A DNA stretch of 20,469 bases from a virus, in IMG/VR virus record IMGVR_UViG_3300033143_001596, positions 1-20,469 of that record; one strand, 5' to 3'. Positions within the stretch are counted from its first letter, which is position 1; the number at the start of each line of letters is the position of its first letter. This document shows, piece after piece, positions 1 through 7,321 of this stretch. A model generated the notes under the pieces. It was not told where the DNA came from. It worked only from the letters and a program-made list of their open reading frames with translations, and made no database searches. The position numbers were made by a program, and so were the translations under genes.

Positions 1-751
1 CTTTCATTTCCCTACCTACTGCTATGGTAGATATTTCTGCTGCCATGTAATTTTTATATGCCAATGCATTTAAAGTGATCCTGATTTTATGCCTATCCAT
101 AGGGATTAACCTTTGCATGTGATAATTAAATTGACTGCACCCTGTAAACTGCAGGTAGGTAGGATAGTTCTGTATAGATGAGGTATCAACCCTAGCCATA
201 GTATGTGTAGCTATAACTGCATCCCCATTTGCCTTATCTAACTCTTCTATTAGCATATCCGATCCATATATACCAAAAAAACTAATATGATCCGATATGT
301 CAAATTCAAGCTCTAATACTATACTTTGATTATACACCTCTGTAGTAGTACTAAAATAATAATCTGTAAATGCATACTCATTTGTTTTATATAGAAATTG
401 CCATTTACTATCATTTGCCAAAGGATCAGTATCATTTGCATCCTCCATTGATAGATAGATGTTATTTACTGAACCTACAGATACCCTATCCCCATTCCTA
501 TAAGTTCTACCTGCATCAAATTCTAGGTACTCTATGATTTTCCATTCATCCGGTGCTGCATCTGCAGGATGGGATGTGTTACTATCTATAAGAGATTTAA
601 AGATCACCCCTATATAAACACTATCCTTTTCTGTAACTTTTACTATGTCATTTGTATTGTATGTACCTGCTACCCACTCTGTATATACTGCATCACCTCT
701 TGGTATATTTGATGAAACTATAGTTATTGGCTTAGATGGTACTGCTATCAT
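1..751 (-). CDS. Putative tail-tip structural protein with CBM-like repeats (partial, C-terminus off the window)
   Basis: An open frame starts at ATG 751-749, overlapping the tape-measure stop as ATGA, and runs 250 codons to the window edge with no stop, so the C-terminus is missing. Two N-terminal segments look like short carbohydrate-binding (CBM5/12-type) modules. One is around residues 27-70 (pattern AGTYNTNDIVKV ... P..DEWKII). The other is around residues 75-115 (AGRTYRNGDRVSVG ... SKWQFL). The following 130 residues are rich in beta-type sequence and match no family I can name. The first gene after a tape measure in siphoviruses is usually a distal tail or tip protein, so a tail-tip role is inferred from position, and surface-glycan contact from the repeats. 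Translation is probably coupled to the tape measure. The reading frame is certain; the function is moderately sure. Confidence 0.72.
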   Translation of the reverse strand, partial: MIAVPSKPITIVSSNIPRGDAVYTEWVAGTYNTNDIVKVTEKDSVYIGVIFKSLIDSNTSHPADAAPDEWKIIEYLEFDAGRTYRNGDRVSVGSVNNIYLSMEDANDTDPLANDSKWQFLYKTNEYAFTDYYFSTTTEVYNQSIVLELEFDISDHISFFGIYGSDMLIEELDKANGDAVIATHTMARVDTSSIQNYPTYLQFTGCSQFNYHMQRLIPMDRHKIRITLNALAYKNYMAAEISTIAVGREMK

Positions 752-3700
752 GCTCTGATCCCCTCGTATGGATTTAAACTCTGTGTACTTACTGTATTCT
801 GATCTGTTAATAATCTCTCGTTATCATTCCTCAAAAGTTCCTCCTGTACTGCTGCTGTCCTAGCCTGTTCTGTTACTAAATTACCTAAACTAGCTAATAT
901 CCCACCTAGTGTACCGTTACGCTCTGTATCTAACTGTATCTTTTCACCCTCGAATGCAAAAAGCTCATCTAGGTTACGAACTACACTCTCATTAAATTCA
1001 ACCGTTTCCGGCAATAGTGTTTCGTTTTGTTCTATTAGCTTTTCATACATAGCTGCTGCTTCTGCATTTATCTTAGCTATGGTTGCAGCACTTGCAGAAG
1101 TACTCTTGGTACTTGCAGCTATTTCCTCTCTAAGTTTAGGTGCTTCCAACCCTTGAACTAATGCATTTGCTTCTGCTAATCCGGTGTAAAAATCTTCTTT
1201 TGATCCGGATGTAGCACCTAACTGTTTAGTGTAACTGTTAAATGCACCCCCTATTGCATCATAATCCTTGTTATTTACTGCAGTAAGTAGGCTGCCCATA
1301 TACTGACCTACAGTAAACCCTTGCAACGCTCTAAATGAATTGTAAACACTATCTTTTAAATCTACAATAGTACTTCTAAGTTGGTTAGATGCTGCTACCT
1401 CTTTATTTATAGCACTTATCCTAGCACTATGTGCTTCTGCACTTGCACTTGCTGCTGCATTAGCTGCTTCAATCTGCTGTGCTGCCCATTTATCTATTTT
1501 GGATGAGATAGCATCATTCCCTACAGTTTCAAAGTTTCCTATATCGGAATAGATACCACCGGATGTAACAGGTTTTTGTGTTATATATGCACTTTGTGCT
1601 TCTCTTAGTCCGGCTATAGTCCGGTTGATAGCACCTACTGTATCATCAAATGCACCTGCCAAAGGCAATAGCTGCCCATATAGCCTAGCACCTGCATCTG
1701 TGGTAATGTCTATGCCCTCCATTAATGATCTAAACTCATCATTTGATCTAGGCATTTGAACATTTAGCCTAGTAAATTCATTATGTAAAAGATCAGTACT
1801 CATTTTGATCTTCTCTACATCTGTATAGAATAAATCTTTAAATGTTTCCATAGATGCTGCGAACTCATCTATCCCCCCTGCTGCCATAACCATAGTATCT
1901 GTAAGTTCTGCTATTTTTTGTTCTGCAGTAACGAAATTTATCCTTAGTCCAAATAACCCTGCACCGGTCTTTTCAAATGATCCTGTTACCTCATCAAAAC
2001 CCTGTCCTACATAGCCTAAATGAGTAGTAGCATACTCATACTGTACTGCTACCCTGCCTAATGTTTCTATAGCTTCCTCACCTACAGTAGCTAAATCTAA
2101 AACCCATGCTGCAGATTTTTCGATCATAGCATTTAGATCATTCCCTATAGCACCGGTTATCATAGCCTGTATTTCGTCTTGACTTTTACCCTCAAAATCA
2201 AGTTTGTTTAGCGTACCCTCAAAACTTGATAGTATCCGTTCTGCACCCTTGATCCCTAAAACATCTGTAGCATCTATGATCGCTGTCATACCACTTTTGT
2301 ATGCTGCATTGATACTATCTATGGTAGCCTGTTCTGCAGGGGTTCTTATTGTGCTTGTAGTAGTTTTGCTGCTAAGTCCGAACCATGAGGTTTTAGTTTT
2401 CTGCAATACCTCTACCATATCTGCAGTAACACCACCTAATGCGCTAAATTGCATTTCTACACCTGTGAATAGGGTTTTTACATCTTTGCCACCCCATAAC
2501 CCACCTAATGCACCTGCAGTATAGCTATCTTTATTTTTAAAAGAGAATGAACTATCTAACCCTATAGCTGCCTTACCTGCTTGGGATACCAATAGGGATA
2601 AATTCTCATACATCCCTTTAGAATAATCTAACCCTGTTAATAGCGTTTTATCTATACTCTCTAAAAAATTATCTATACCCTCTGTTTGTGGATCATTTAT
2701 AACACCGTTTTGCTCTTGCCAATCTTCTTTACTAATAGGTTCTGATCCACCACCACCCAATAATCCTAATCCTACCATTAATGCTAACATAGCTGCAGCA
2801 CCATACCAACCACCGGTTTCACCACCCTTAGCTACTGCTGCAGGTGCAGATTTTAATCCTGCTGCTGTACTATCTGCTATGCTTTGTGCTGCCATTTTAG
2901 TAGATGCACCCATCATAGTATCTACTGCACCACCTATTAGAGAATTAAATGAATTTCCGAACATAGAGGTTAGCTTCTCTTTTGCCGGTTCTATGAATAT
3001 ATCCATCATATCTTCATATAGTCCTTTTATAGCACCCCTAAAATCACCACCCAATAAACTATCTACTAGATTATCACCCATATCTTTTAGCTTTTTGCCG
3101 GTATCTAATGCTGTCTTATTTAAAAGTCTTGCTTCTTTTGTCTTAGCTTTTATTAGATTTATTTCTAACTCTAATAGTTTCTTTTTAGCTTTTGGATCAT
3201 TAGCACCTTGCTTTTTAGCAAAATCATACGCTTTTTTCTGTTCTGCTACTGCTGCTGTAGCTAACATTAAATTTTGCTCTGTTAGATCACGCTCTGTAAG
3301 TAATATCCCCTGTCTTGCTACCATTAGATTTAAATTAGCTATTGCTAATTCTGCTTCCTGCATAGTTAATGCAATCATATCTCTCTTATATTTGTCTAAT
3401 GCTTTTGCAGCACCGGTTTTCTTCTCATCTGCAGGATCATTACCTCCCTTAGCTTCCCACTTAGTACCATCTTTTTTTAGCCTATTTAGTATTTCTATCT
3501 TAGCTACCTGTGCAGCATATATATCACCTATCTCTTTTTGTACTGATAATTCACCCCTGCTGCCTTTTAGAGCTGCTTCTACTGCTGCTACTGCTTCCTT
3601 ATCCGTTTTAGCTGCTCTAATGCCCTGTATGAGTTTGTATTCTGACTTAATAGCCTTATTTCTTTTCATTACAGTTGCATAATCATCTTCATTTAGCGCA

Positions 3701-5064
3701 TGTATCTCTAATTTCTTTTCTGCAATAGCTATATCTTTTTGGAGTGCTTCACTATCTAAATTTAATTGGTTTCTAGCTGTGGTTAAAAGTCTATCTTTAG
3801 CTTTTTGTGCAGCATCCCCTTTAGCACCACCGATCATTATCAACTTCTCATAATGCGCAAAGGTTGCCTTATCCTTATCAGATAATCCGGATGCTTCTTT
3901 ACCCATCAAGCGATTTAACTCAAATTTAGCCTTACTAGCATATAAAAACCCTAGCTGTACGCTCTTTATTACTATAGCTACTCCATCAAGGGATTTTTTT
4001 AACATAGCTGTAAGGTCTATCCATGCTGTCATACCACCTAAAATAGCACCTATACTGTCATAGGTACTGTCAAGGGATGATTTTATATTAGTTAAACCCT
4101 CCATAGTAATAATAGTGAATGCTTTAGCTTCTGCATAACTCTGTTGCCAATTCTCTATGAACTCATCCATATTTTCTAATAGAAACTGCTTGATAACTTT
4201 TGAATATCTTTTAATATCTTCAAAGAATGGGTGCATACTCTGTTTTCGTATCTCATCCAATGTAGCGCCTAATTGCGCCATAGATTTAGTATAGGTATCA
4301 ACCGTTTCAAGGTTTTCAAATGGTTTCAAAAGTCCTAGCAAAAGATCAGATAAACCCTCTGTGGATTTTTTAGCATTCTTTACTGCAGCATTTGCTTCTT
4401 TAGGTGATCCGAATAGTACCAATGCCAATAAACTATCAGTAGATGCATTTCCACTCATAATAGATCGTATCTCTTCATTTACCTTATTCATTTCCATACC
4501 CATAGCTGCACCTAATCCACTCATACGCTGTGTAAACTGTATGGTATTGTTAGATACATCCTCAATACTTTTACCAAAAGTGCCGTTAGCTGTAATGGCA
4601 TGTCCTATAGCCTGTTGATAGAACCCTACCATCTGTTGAAAGGATGCCGGTGTTAGGAGTGCAGCTTTTTTAATATCATCCATAACACCACTCATTTTAG
4701 CCTGTACTGCTATGAACTGATCGTATGATCCTACCTCATCACCATTTAGTTTAATCATCTTAGTTTTTGCAGTAACAAGTGCAGATATACCCAACGCTTG
4801 ATCTTCATACTGTTGATTTAGCCTTACACCTGCTACAATGATCTTATCAAATGCTTTATATACAGTATATGCTGCTACTGCTACAGTTTCCATCCGTCTA
4901 ATACTTCTAACCATATTATTATTTAACAGTTGGAAACTTTGTGCTGTTGATTTAGTGTGTTTGGAGATTTTCTTTAGTTCTTTTTCAGATTTTTTGATAC
5001 CTTTTTCAAGGTTCTTAATATCCAATTTGAGATTAACATACATATCACCTACATTAGTTGCCAT
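748..5064 (-). CDS. Tail tape measure protein
   Basis: This is the largest gene (1438 aa) and sits directly after the G/GT chaperone frames, the standard place for a tape measure. The protein sets tail length and is thought to pass through the tail tube during DNA entry. The N-terminus has short lysine-rich heptad-like helices (residues about 12-45). Long Ala/Lys/Glu helical stretches follow, especially about 430-660. A hydrophobic Gly-rich segment lies at about 751-771 (AAAMLALMVGLGLLGGGG), typical of the membrane-inserting part of tape measures. The C-terminal third is helical, with an Ala-rich stretch near residue 1200. At about 0.15 nm per residue the tail would be near 215 nm; this is an estimate from the general rule. 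The start ATG has AAGGG five bases upstream. No lysozyme or peptidase motif is obvious. Confidence 0.93.
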   Translation of the reverse strand: MATNVGDMYVNLKLDIKNLEKGIKKSEKELKKISKHTKSTAQSFQLLNNNMVRSIRRMETVAVAAYTVYKAFDKIIVAGVRLNQQYEDQALGISALVTAKTKMIKLNGDEVGSYDQFIAVQAKMSGVMDDIKKAALLTPASFQQMVGFYQQAIGHAITANGTFGKSIEDVSNNTIQFTQRMSGLGAAMGMEMNKVNEEIRSIMSGNASTDSLLALVLFGSPKEANAAVKNAKKSTEGLSDLLLGLLKPFENLETVDTYTKSMAQLGATLDEIRKQSMHPFFEDIKRYSKVIKQFLLENMDEFIENWQQSYAEAKAFTIITMEGLTNIKSSLDSTYDSIGAILGGMTAWIDLTAMLKKSLDGVAIVIKSVQLGFLYASKAKFELNRLMGKEASGLSDKDKATFAHYEKLIMIGGAKGDAAQKAKDRLLTTARNQLNLDSEALQKDIAIAEKKLEIHALNEDDYATVMKRNKAIKSEYKLIQGIRAAKTDKEAVAAVEAALKGSRGELSVQKEIGDIYAAQVAKIEILNRLKKDGTKWEAKGGNDPADEKKTGAAKALDKYKRDMIALTMQEAELAIANLNLMVARQGILLTERDLTEQNLMLATAAVAEQKKAYDFAKKQGANDPKAKKKLLELEINLIKAKTKEARLLNKTALDTGKKLKDMGDNLVDSLLGGDFRGAIKGLYEDMMDIFIEPAKEKLTSMFGNSFNSLIGGAVDTMMGASTKMAAQSIADSTAAGLKSAPAAVAKGGETGGWYGAAAMLALMVGLGLLGGGGSEPISKEDWQEQNGVINDPQTEGIDNFLESIDKTLLTGLDYSKGMYENLSLLVSQAGKAAIGLDSSFSFKNKDSYTAGALGGLWGGKDVKTLFTGVEMQFSALGGVTADMVEVLQKTKTSWFGLSSKTTTSTIRTPAEQATIDSINAAYKSGMTAIIDATDVLGIKGAERILSSFEGTLNKLDFEGKSQDEIQAMITGAIGNDLNAMIEKSAAWVLDLATVGEEAIETLGRVAVQYEYATTHLGYVGQGFDEVTGSFEKTGAGLFGLRINFVTAEQKIAELTDTMVMAAGGIDEFAASMETFKDLFYTDVEKIKMSTDLLHNEFTRLNVQMPRSNDEFRSLMEGIDITTDAGARLYGQLLPLAGAFDDTVGAINRTIAGLREAQSAYITQKPVTSGGIYSDIGNFETVGNDAISSKIDKWAAQQIEAANAAASASAEAHSARISAINKEVAASNQLRSTIVDLKDSVYNSFRALQGFTVGQYMGSLLTAVNNKDYDAIGGAFNSYTKQLGATSGSKEDFYTGLAEANALVQGLEAPKLREEIAASTKSTSASAATIAKINAEAAAMYEKLIEQNETLLPETVEFNESVVRNLDELFAFEGEKIQLDTERNGTLGGILASLGNLVTEQARTAAVQEELLRNDNERLLTDQNTVSTQSLNPYEGIRA

Positions 5065-5065
5065 G

Positions 5066-5095
5066 ATAACCCTTTTTATTTAATGGGTTATTATA
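5066..5095 (-). promoter_or_regulatory. Extended -10 box and hairpin over the tape-measure ribosome site
   Basis: Minus-strand TGCTATAAT (TATAAT at 5090-5095) lies at the end of the T frame and is identical to the extended -10 upstream of the small terminase gene. No convincing -35 is present. Just downstream, ATAACCC (5085-5091) and GGGTTAT (5066-5072) form a perfect 7-bp inverted repeat with a 12-base AT-rich loop. The second arm contains the AAGGG ribosome site of the tape measure. The hairpin could limit tape-measure translation unless it is opened by ribosomes finishing the GT frame. Promoter activity is inference. Confidence 0.4.
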
Positions 5096-5429
5096 GCATA
5101 GGTTTCATATATGATTTTAGATCGCATTTTTTTATAGGTTTGAAGTTTCCTATAGTCATATACTCTTCATCTTCATTTTCTTTTACTTTTGCTGCTTTAC
5201 CCGAAAAGATAAAATCTCTTGGAGTAGCTTTACCACCTAATGCATTTCTTACTGACGATATAAGGATAGCTAACTGTACCTCTTCTACTGCAGGTTCTTT
5301 ATGGGTAAAGTAACTTAGCCATGCATTTAACTCATCTTTTGTTAATAGATCATTTAAATGTCTTACAGGGGTAGATAGCGTTTCTGCTACCTTATGCAAT
5401 AGCTTTTCATTATGTGTTAGCTCTCTAAG
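5091..5429 (-). CDS. T frame of tail assembly chaperone GT, read by -1 frameshift
   Basis: This frame is the second half of the GT chaperone fusion seen in lambda-like tails. It is open from the GGGAAAC heptamer, so the fusion is join(5770..5429, 5429..5091) on the minus strand with base 5429 read twice, giving about 226 aa. The first in-frame start-like codon is a TTG at 5399 with no ribosome site, which argues against independent translation. Fusion residues after the shift begin LRELTHNEKLLHKVAETL. The segment ELNAWLSYFTHKEP, followed by a gene-count-like helix, resembles small gpT-type domains that bind tape measure and tail tube proteins. The gene sits immediately upstream of the tape measure, as expected. 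Family knowledge: the ratio of G to GT controls tail assembly. Confidence rests on the frame relation and gene order more than on sequence similarity. Confidence 0.82.
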   Translation of the reverse strand, partial: LRELTHNEKLLHKVAETLSTPVRHLNDLLTKDELNAWLSYFTHKEPAVEEVQLAILISSVRNALGGKATPRDFIFSGKAAKVKENEDEEYMTIGNFKPIKKCDLKSYMKPML

Positions 5430-5770
5430 TTTCCCTCATTATCTACCATACTACTTGCTTCAATTACTTTCAAAATTTCTACCATAGCTACCTGCACATC
5501 TGTATCCATAGCTCTTAGTTCTTTTGCAGTAATTACAGGATCAATTAACATCTTTTCGATCTTCTCATATTTAATATCACTACCTGCTTTTATATTGTAG
5601 TTTTGCCCATCTTTTTTAACATCTTTTAAAAGTCTTAGGTTATAAGCATCATCTTCTGCAGATGTAAGTTTACGATATGTGATCTCATAATCAAGGCTTT
5701 TGATATATGCCTTTAATTCCGGATGCTGTTGAAATTTTGCGAATGGATTTTCGTTTTTAGTTGTTGCCAT
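5417..5770 (-). CDS. Tail assembly chaperone, G-like
   Basis: A 117-aa acidic/charged protein between tail tube and tape measure, the standard place of the gpG-type tail assembly chaperone. I start at ATG 5770 (MATTKNENPF) because AGGAGA lies seven bases upstream. The frame stays open to 5836, but the extra 22 residues cover the promoter region and have no ribosome site. The C-terminus (SSMVDNEGNLES) contains the slippery codons, so most ribosomes should end here and a fraction continue into the T frame. It acts in the cytoplasm during tail assembly and is absent from the mature virion in the known family. A promoter with several dyads lies directly upstream and may give this gene its own regulation. 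Confidence 0.85.
   Translation of the reverse strand: MATTKNENPFAKFQQHPELKAYIKSLDYEITYRKLTSAEDDAYNLRLLKDVKKDGQNYNIKAGSDIKYEKIEKMLIDPVITAKELRAMDTDVQVAMVEILKVIEASSMVDNEGNLES
5429..5435 (-). other. Slippery heptamer GGGAAAC for -1 ribosomal frameshift
   Basis: In the G frame the codons read gaG GGA AAC, exactly the X XXY YYZ arrangement. The zero-frame stop follows four codons later (5417-5419). The -1 frame is open both across the site and down to 5091. The lambda G/GT site is GGGAAAG, so this is a close variant in the same gene context. I see no strong pseudoknot or stem directly 3' of the site. Confidence 0.88.
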
Positions 5771-5805
5771 AGTTGTATCTCCTATACAGATTAAATTTGA
5801 GTTGT

Positions 5806-5824
5806 TACACTCTAAAGAGGTGTA
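5806..5824 (-). promoter_or_regulatory. Operator-like dyad at +1 of the tail-chaperone promoter
   Basis: The minus strand reads TACACCTCTTTAGAGTGTA, an inverted repeat with one extra base in the left arm. It abuts the -10 box and spans the expected transcription start near 5817. A repressor bound here would block the promoter. It could equally be a short 5' hairpin in the mRNA. Confidence 0.45.
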
Positions 5825-5852
5825 GTATAGGTACACCCCTTTACAATGTAAA
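5824..5852 (-). promoter_or_regulatory. Sigma-70-type promoter upstream of the tail chaperone
   Basis: On the minus strand TTTACA (5847-5852) and TATACT (5824-5829) are separated by exactly 17 bases; each matches the consensus at five of six positions. It lies in the 112-base gap between tail tube and chaperone genes. The -35 box is half of a 13-bp palindrome and the spacer is one arm of a longer inverted repeat, so the site looks regulated. Confidence 0.6.
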
Positions 5853-5870
5853 CTGCTGCAGGGGTGTACC
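5830..5870. repeat. Nested inverted repeats overlapping the tail-chaperone promoter
   Basis: Outer arms GGTACACCCCT (5830-5840) and AGGGGTGTACC (5860-5870) are a perfect 11-bp inverted repeat. Between them is TTTACAATGTAAA (5840-5852), a perfect palindrome around one base that covers the -35 box. The right arm is itself nearly palindromic (GGGGTGTACCCC, 5861-5872). No U-tract follows, so this is not a standard terminator. Operator sites for a phage regulator are the most likely reading. Confidence 0.6.
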
Positions 5871-5882
5871 CCCTACATTTGA

Positions 5883-6398
5883 CTATGCACTACCTGCTAT
5901 TGCAGCACATTTGTTTTGCGTACCGGTTAATGAAATAGTAGAAGAGTAAAGTACTGCTTCATCCATAGCGATAGAAATACCATCACCACTAATTACACCT
6001 GTGTACCAAAAGATCGTACCGGATGCATCTGTATCACCTAATGTAGTATCTGCATTTGCTAACTCGAATGCAAAAATTACAGTATCATTTGCTTCCATAG
6101 CATCATATAATGCTGTTTGTCCTGAAATATCATCCGGATCCAATAACATACCTACTGTTACCTCTCCTAGTTTCATAGCACCTGCAGATTTAAGAACATC
6201 ATTTGATGATAAACATGAGTATTCTTTAATATCCCTAGTTCTCGTAATTTCTCCTAAGTCCTGTGGGCATAGTACTTGCTTTCCTGCCTTGATAGCTGTT
6301 ACTGCTGCTGTGCAATCTGCAAAAGGTGTTGCCGGTACAGGTAGAACATACAAAATAGTTCCCTGTGCATTGATTAAGTTATTTAAACTTCCTGCCAT
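5883..6398 (-). CDS. Major tail tube protein
   Basis: A 171-aa protein placed before the G/GT chaperones and tape measure, matching the position and length of siphovirus tail tube proteins. The stretch ISGQTALYDAMEANDTVIF (about 92-110), followed by a beta-rich C-terminus with TGVISGDGISIAMDEAV, resembles the Phage_tail_3/TTP family, in which subunits stack as hexameric rings around the DNA channel. The start has a very strong ribosome site (AAGGAGATC, suitable spacing), as expected for an abundant virion protein. A putative extended -10 promoter is in the 65-base gap upstream. Two cysteines lie in the N-terminal half and one near the C-terminus. The alternative of a sheath or minor tail protein is less likely given length and order. 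Confidence 0.85.
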   Translation of the reverse strand: MAGSLNNLINAQGTILYVLPVPATPFADCTAAVTAIKAGKQVLCPQDLGEITRTRDIKEYSCLSSNDVLKSAGAMKLGEVTVGMLLDPDDISGQTALYDAMEANDTVIFAFELANADTTLGDTDASGTIFWYTGVISGDGISIAMDEAVLYSSTISLTGTQNKCAAIAGSA

Positions 6399-6449
6399 AA
6401 TCTGATCTCCTTAAAGTATTTTTGTATGCCCTATACACATCATGCTATT

Positions 6450-6458
6450 ATTGTACCA
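6450..6458 (-). promoter_or_regulatory. Possible extended -10 promoter for the tail tube gene
   Basis: The minus strand reads TGGTACAAT in the 65-base gap after the endolysin gene: an extended -10 (TGn) plus TACAAT. No good -35 is visible. Its support is the position before a gene that needs high expression and has a strong ribosome site. Confidence 0.33.
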
Positions 6459-6463
6459 TAATT

Positions 6464-6940
6464 TTATAGATACTCTAATGCCATACTAGCGATAGTTTCT
6501 GCCTTATCATTTCCATTGATAACCTGCCTTGCACCTACATAATCTGCTTCTATTTCATTAATAAACCGATCTATAGATGATCCGGTAAACAATCCATCTT
6601 TAAACCCCTTAACTAGGATGTATGCTGCATACTTTGGATATAAAGCTAAATCCGGATGTTCTACTAAATCCACATGCAATAATTTACCGAATATTTCATA
6701 GTTACTTTTCCATGTGACTTGAACATACCCCCTGCCATAAAAAGGATAGTATCTAAGGTGCTTTGATCTCCATTTTTCAGAAGTCCAATATGCTTCTTTT
6801 ACAGGTAGCCATGTATGATTAGTTTCCCATGCTACAGTAGCTAAGATGTACGCTATCTGCTCATTCATTATAATGCCCTGCGTAATACATTCTACTCTAA
6901 TGATCCGGATCGCTTCTGCTTTGATCTCTTCTTTTGTCAT
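6464..6940 (-). CDS. Endolysin, glycoside hydrolase family 19 type
   Basis: A 158-aa muralytic enzyme predicted to cut peptidoglycan glycan strands at lysis. The family signature is clear: YPFYGRGYVQVTWKSNY at about 65-81, followed by FGKLLHVDLVEHPDLAL at 84-100. This is the GRGYxQxT..xNY ... DLxxxPdLA pattern of GH19 lysozymes of phages. The probable catalytic glutamates are E39 (VAWETNH) and E49 (PVKEAY). The C-terminal INGNDKAETIASMALEYL also fits the family. There is no signal peptide or membrane anchor, so a holin is needed for export. The start overlaps the upstream 52-residue gene as ATGA, so the two are translationally coupled. Its place within the tail genes is unusual, and it could also act as a virion-associated lysin. 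Confidence 0.9.
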   Translation of the reverse strand: MTKEEIKAEAIRIIRVECITQGIIMNEQIAYILATVAWETNHTWLPVKEAYWTSEKWRSKHLRYYPFYGRGYVQVTWKSNYEIFGKLLHVDLVEHPDLALYPKYAAYILVKGFKDGLFTGSSIDRFINEIEADYVGARQVINGNDKAETIASMALEYL

Positions 6941-7095
6941 CTATATTTCACCATCTGCTGTATAAATAATTTACCGGAATGGTGCAAATCACCTCTCATC
7001 ACCCACCCATCTGCTAAATGATCCTCTATGATCTTTTCAAGTCTTATACTATCTGCTTGGTGTAATATTAAAACCTTATCTACTTGCTGTGCCAT
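6937..7095 (-). CDS. Small protein in the lysis cassette (DUF1737-like)
   Basis: A 52-aa gene found by reading the gap between the holin candidate and the endolysin. ATG is at 7095, with AAGG just upstream, and the stop TGA overlaps the endolysin ATG. The start overlaps the end of the holin candidate by 20 bases. The protein begins MAQQVDKVLILHQAD and contains LEKIIEDHLADGWVMRGDLH, then FIQQMVKYR. The LExxIxxxLxxGWxxxG pattern is like the small DUF1737 family, whose function is unknown. Coupling on both sides suggests expression as one unit with holin and endolysin. It may be a lysis accessory factor, but that is inference from position only. It has no membrane segment, so it is not an obvious spanin. 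Confidence 0.78.
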   Translation of the reverse strand: MAQQVDKVLILHQADSIRLEKIIEDHLADGWVMRGDLHHSGKLFIQQMVKYR

Positions 7096-7321
7096 CTTTA
7101 CCCTCCAAAATGTCTATTCTTTTGCTAATGTGATCTAATGCAAAAAGTATCTCATCTTTTGCCATTAGCGTATCATGTTTCTTTTGTAGTTCTACTCTTG
7201 GTACTACCTCATCCTTTAGATCAGATAGCTTTATGCTGTGGTACTGCTGCATAACAAATACAATAGCTACTGCAGCACCCATAAATATTTTATTCCAATC
7301 TATTTTATTATTCATATCCAT
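7076..7321 (-). CDS. Small membrane protein, holin candidate
   Basis: An 81-aa protein with one clear hydrophobic segment near the N-terminus (about residues 12-25, KIFMGAAVAIVFVM), followed by a charged, heptad-like C-terminal helix (residues 34-75). A single membrane helix with a coiled-coil tail, just before an endolysin, fits a holin or holin-like protein that permeabilises the inner membrane. It overlaps the tail terminator gene by 14 bases. Two starts are possible (7321, or the third codon at 7315); the AGGG ribosome site is too close to the first and suits the second somewhat better. The single segment also allows an i-spanin-like or other membrane role. No motif proves holin function, so this is a call from neighbourhood and topology. 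Confidence 0.62.
   Translation of the reverse strand: MDMNNKIDWNKIFMGAAVAIVFVMQQYHSIKLSDLKDEVVPRVELQKKHDTLMAKDEILFALDHISKRIDILEGKDGTASR

Noticed and set aside
2879-3682. Long plus-strand open frame (267 codons) and other plus-strand frames across the window (e.g. 2204-2524, 6001-6405, 16701-17213)
   Set aside because: They lie antisense inside clear minus-strand genes, have no ribosome sites and show low-complexity hydrophobic sequence made by the opposite strand's codon use.
5091-5399. Independent gene starting with TTG at 5399
   Set aside because: No ribosome site, and the frame is open upstream through the slippery heptamer, which fits a frameshift fusion better.
5771-5836. 22-codon N-terminal extension of the tail chaperone
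   Set aside because: The ATG at 5836 has no ribosome site and lies upstream of the predicted transcript start; AGGAGA supports 5770.
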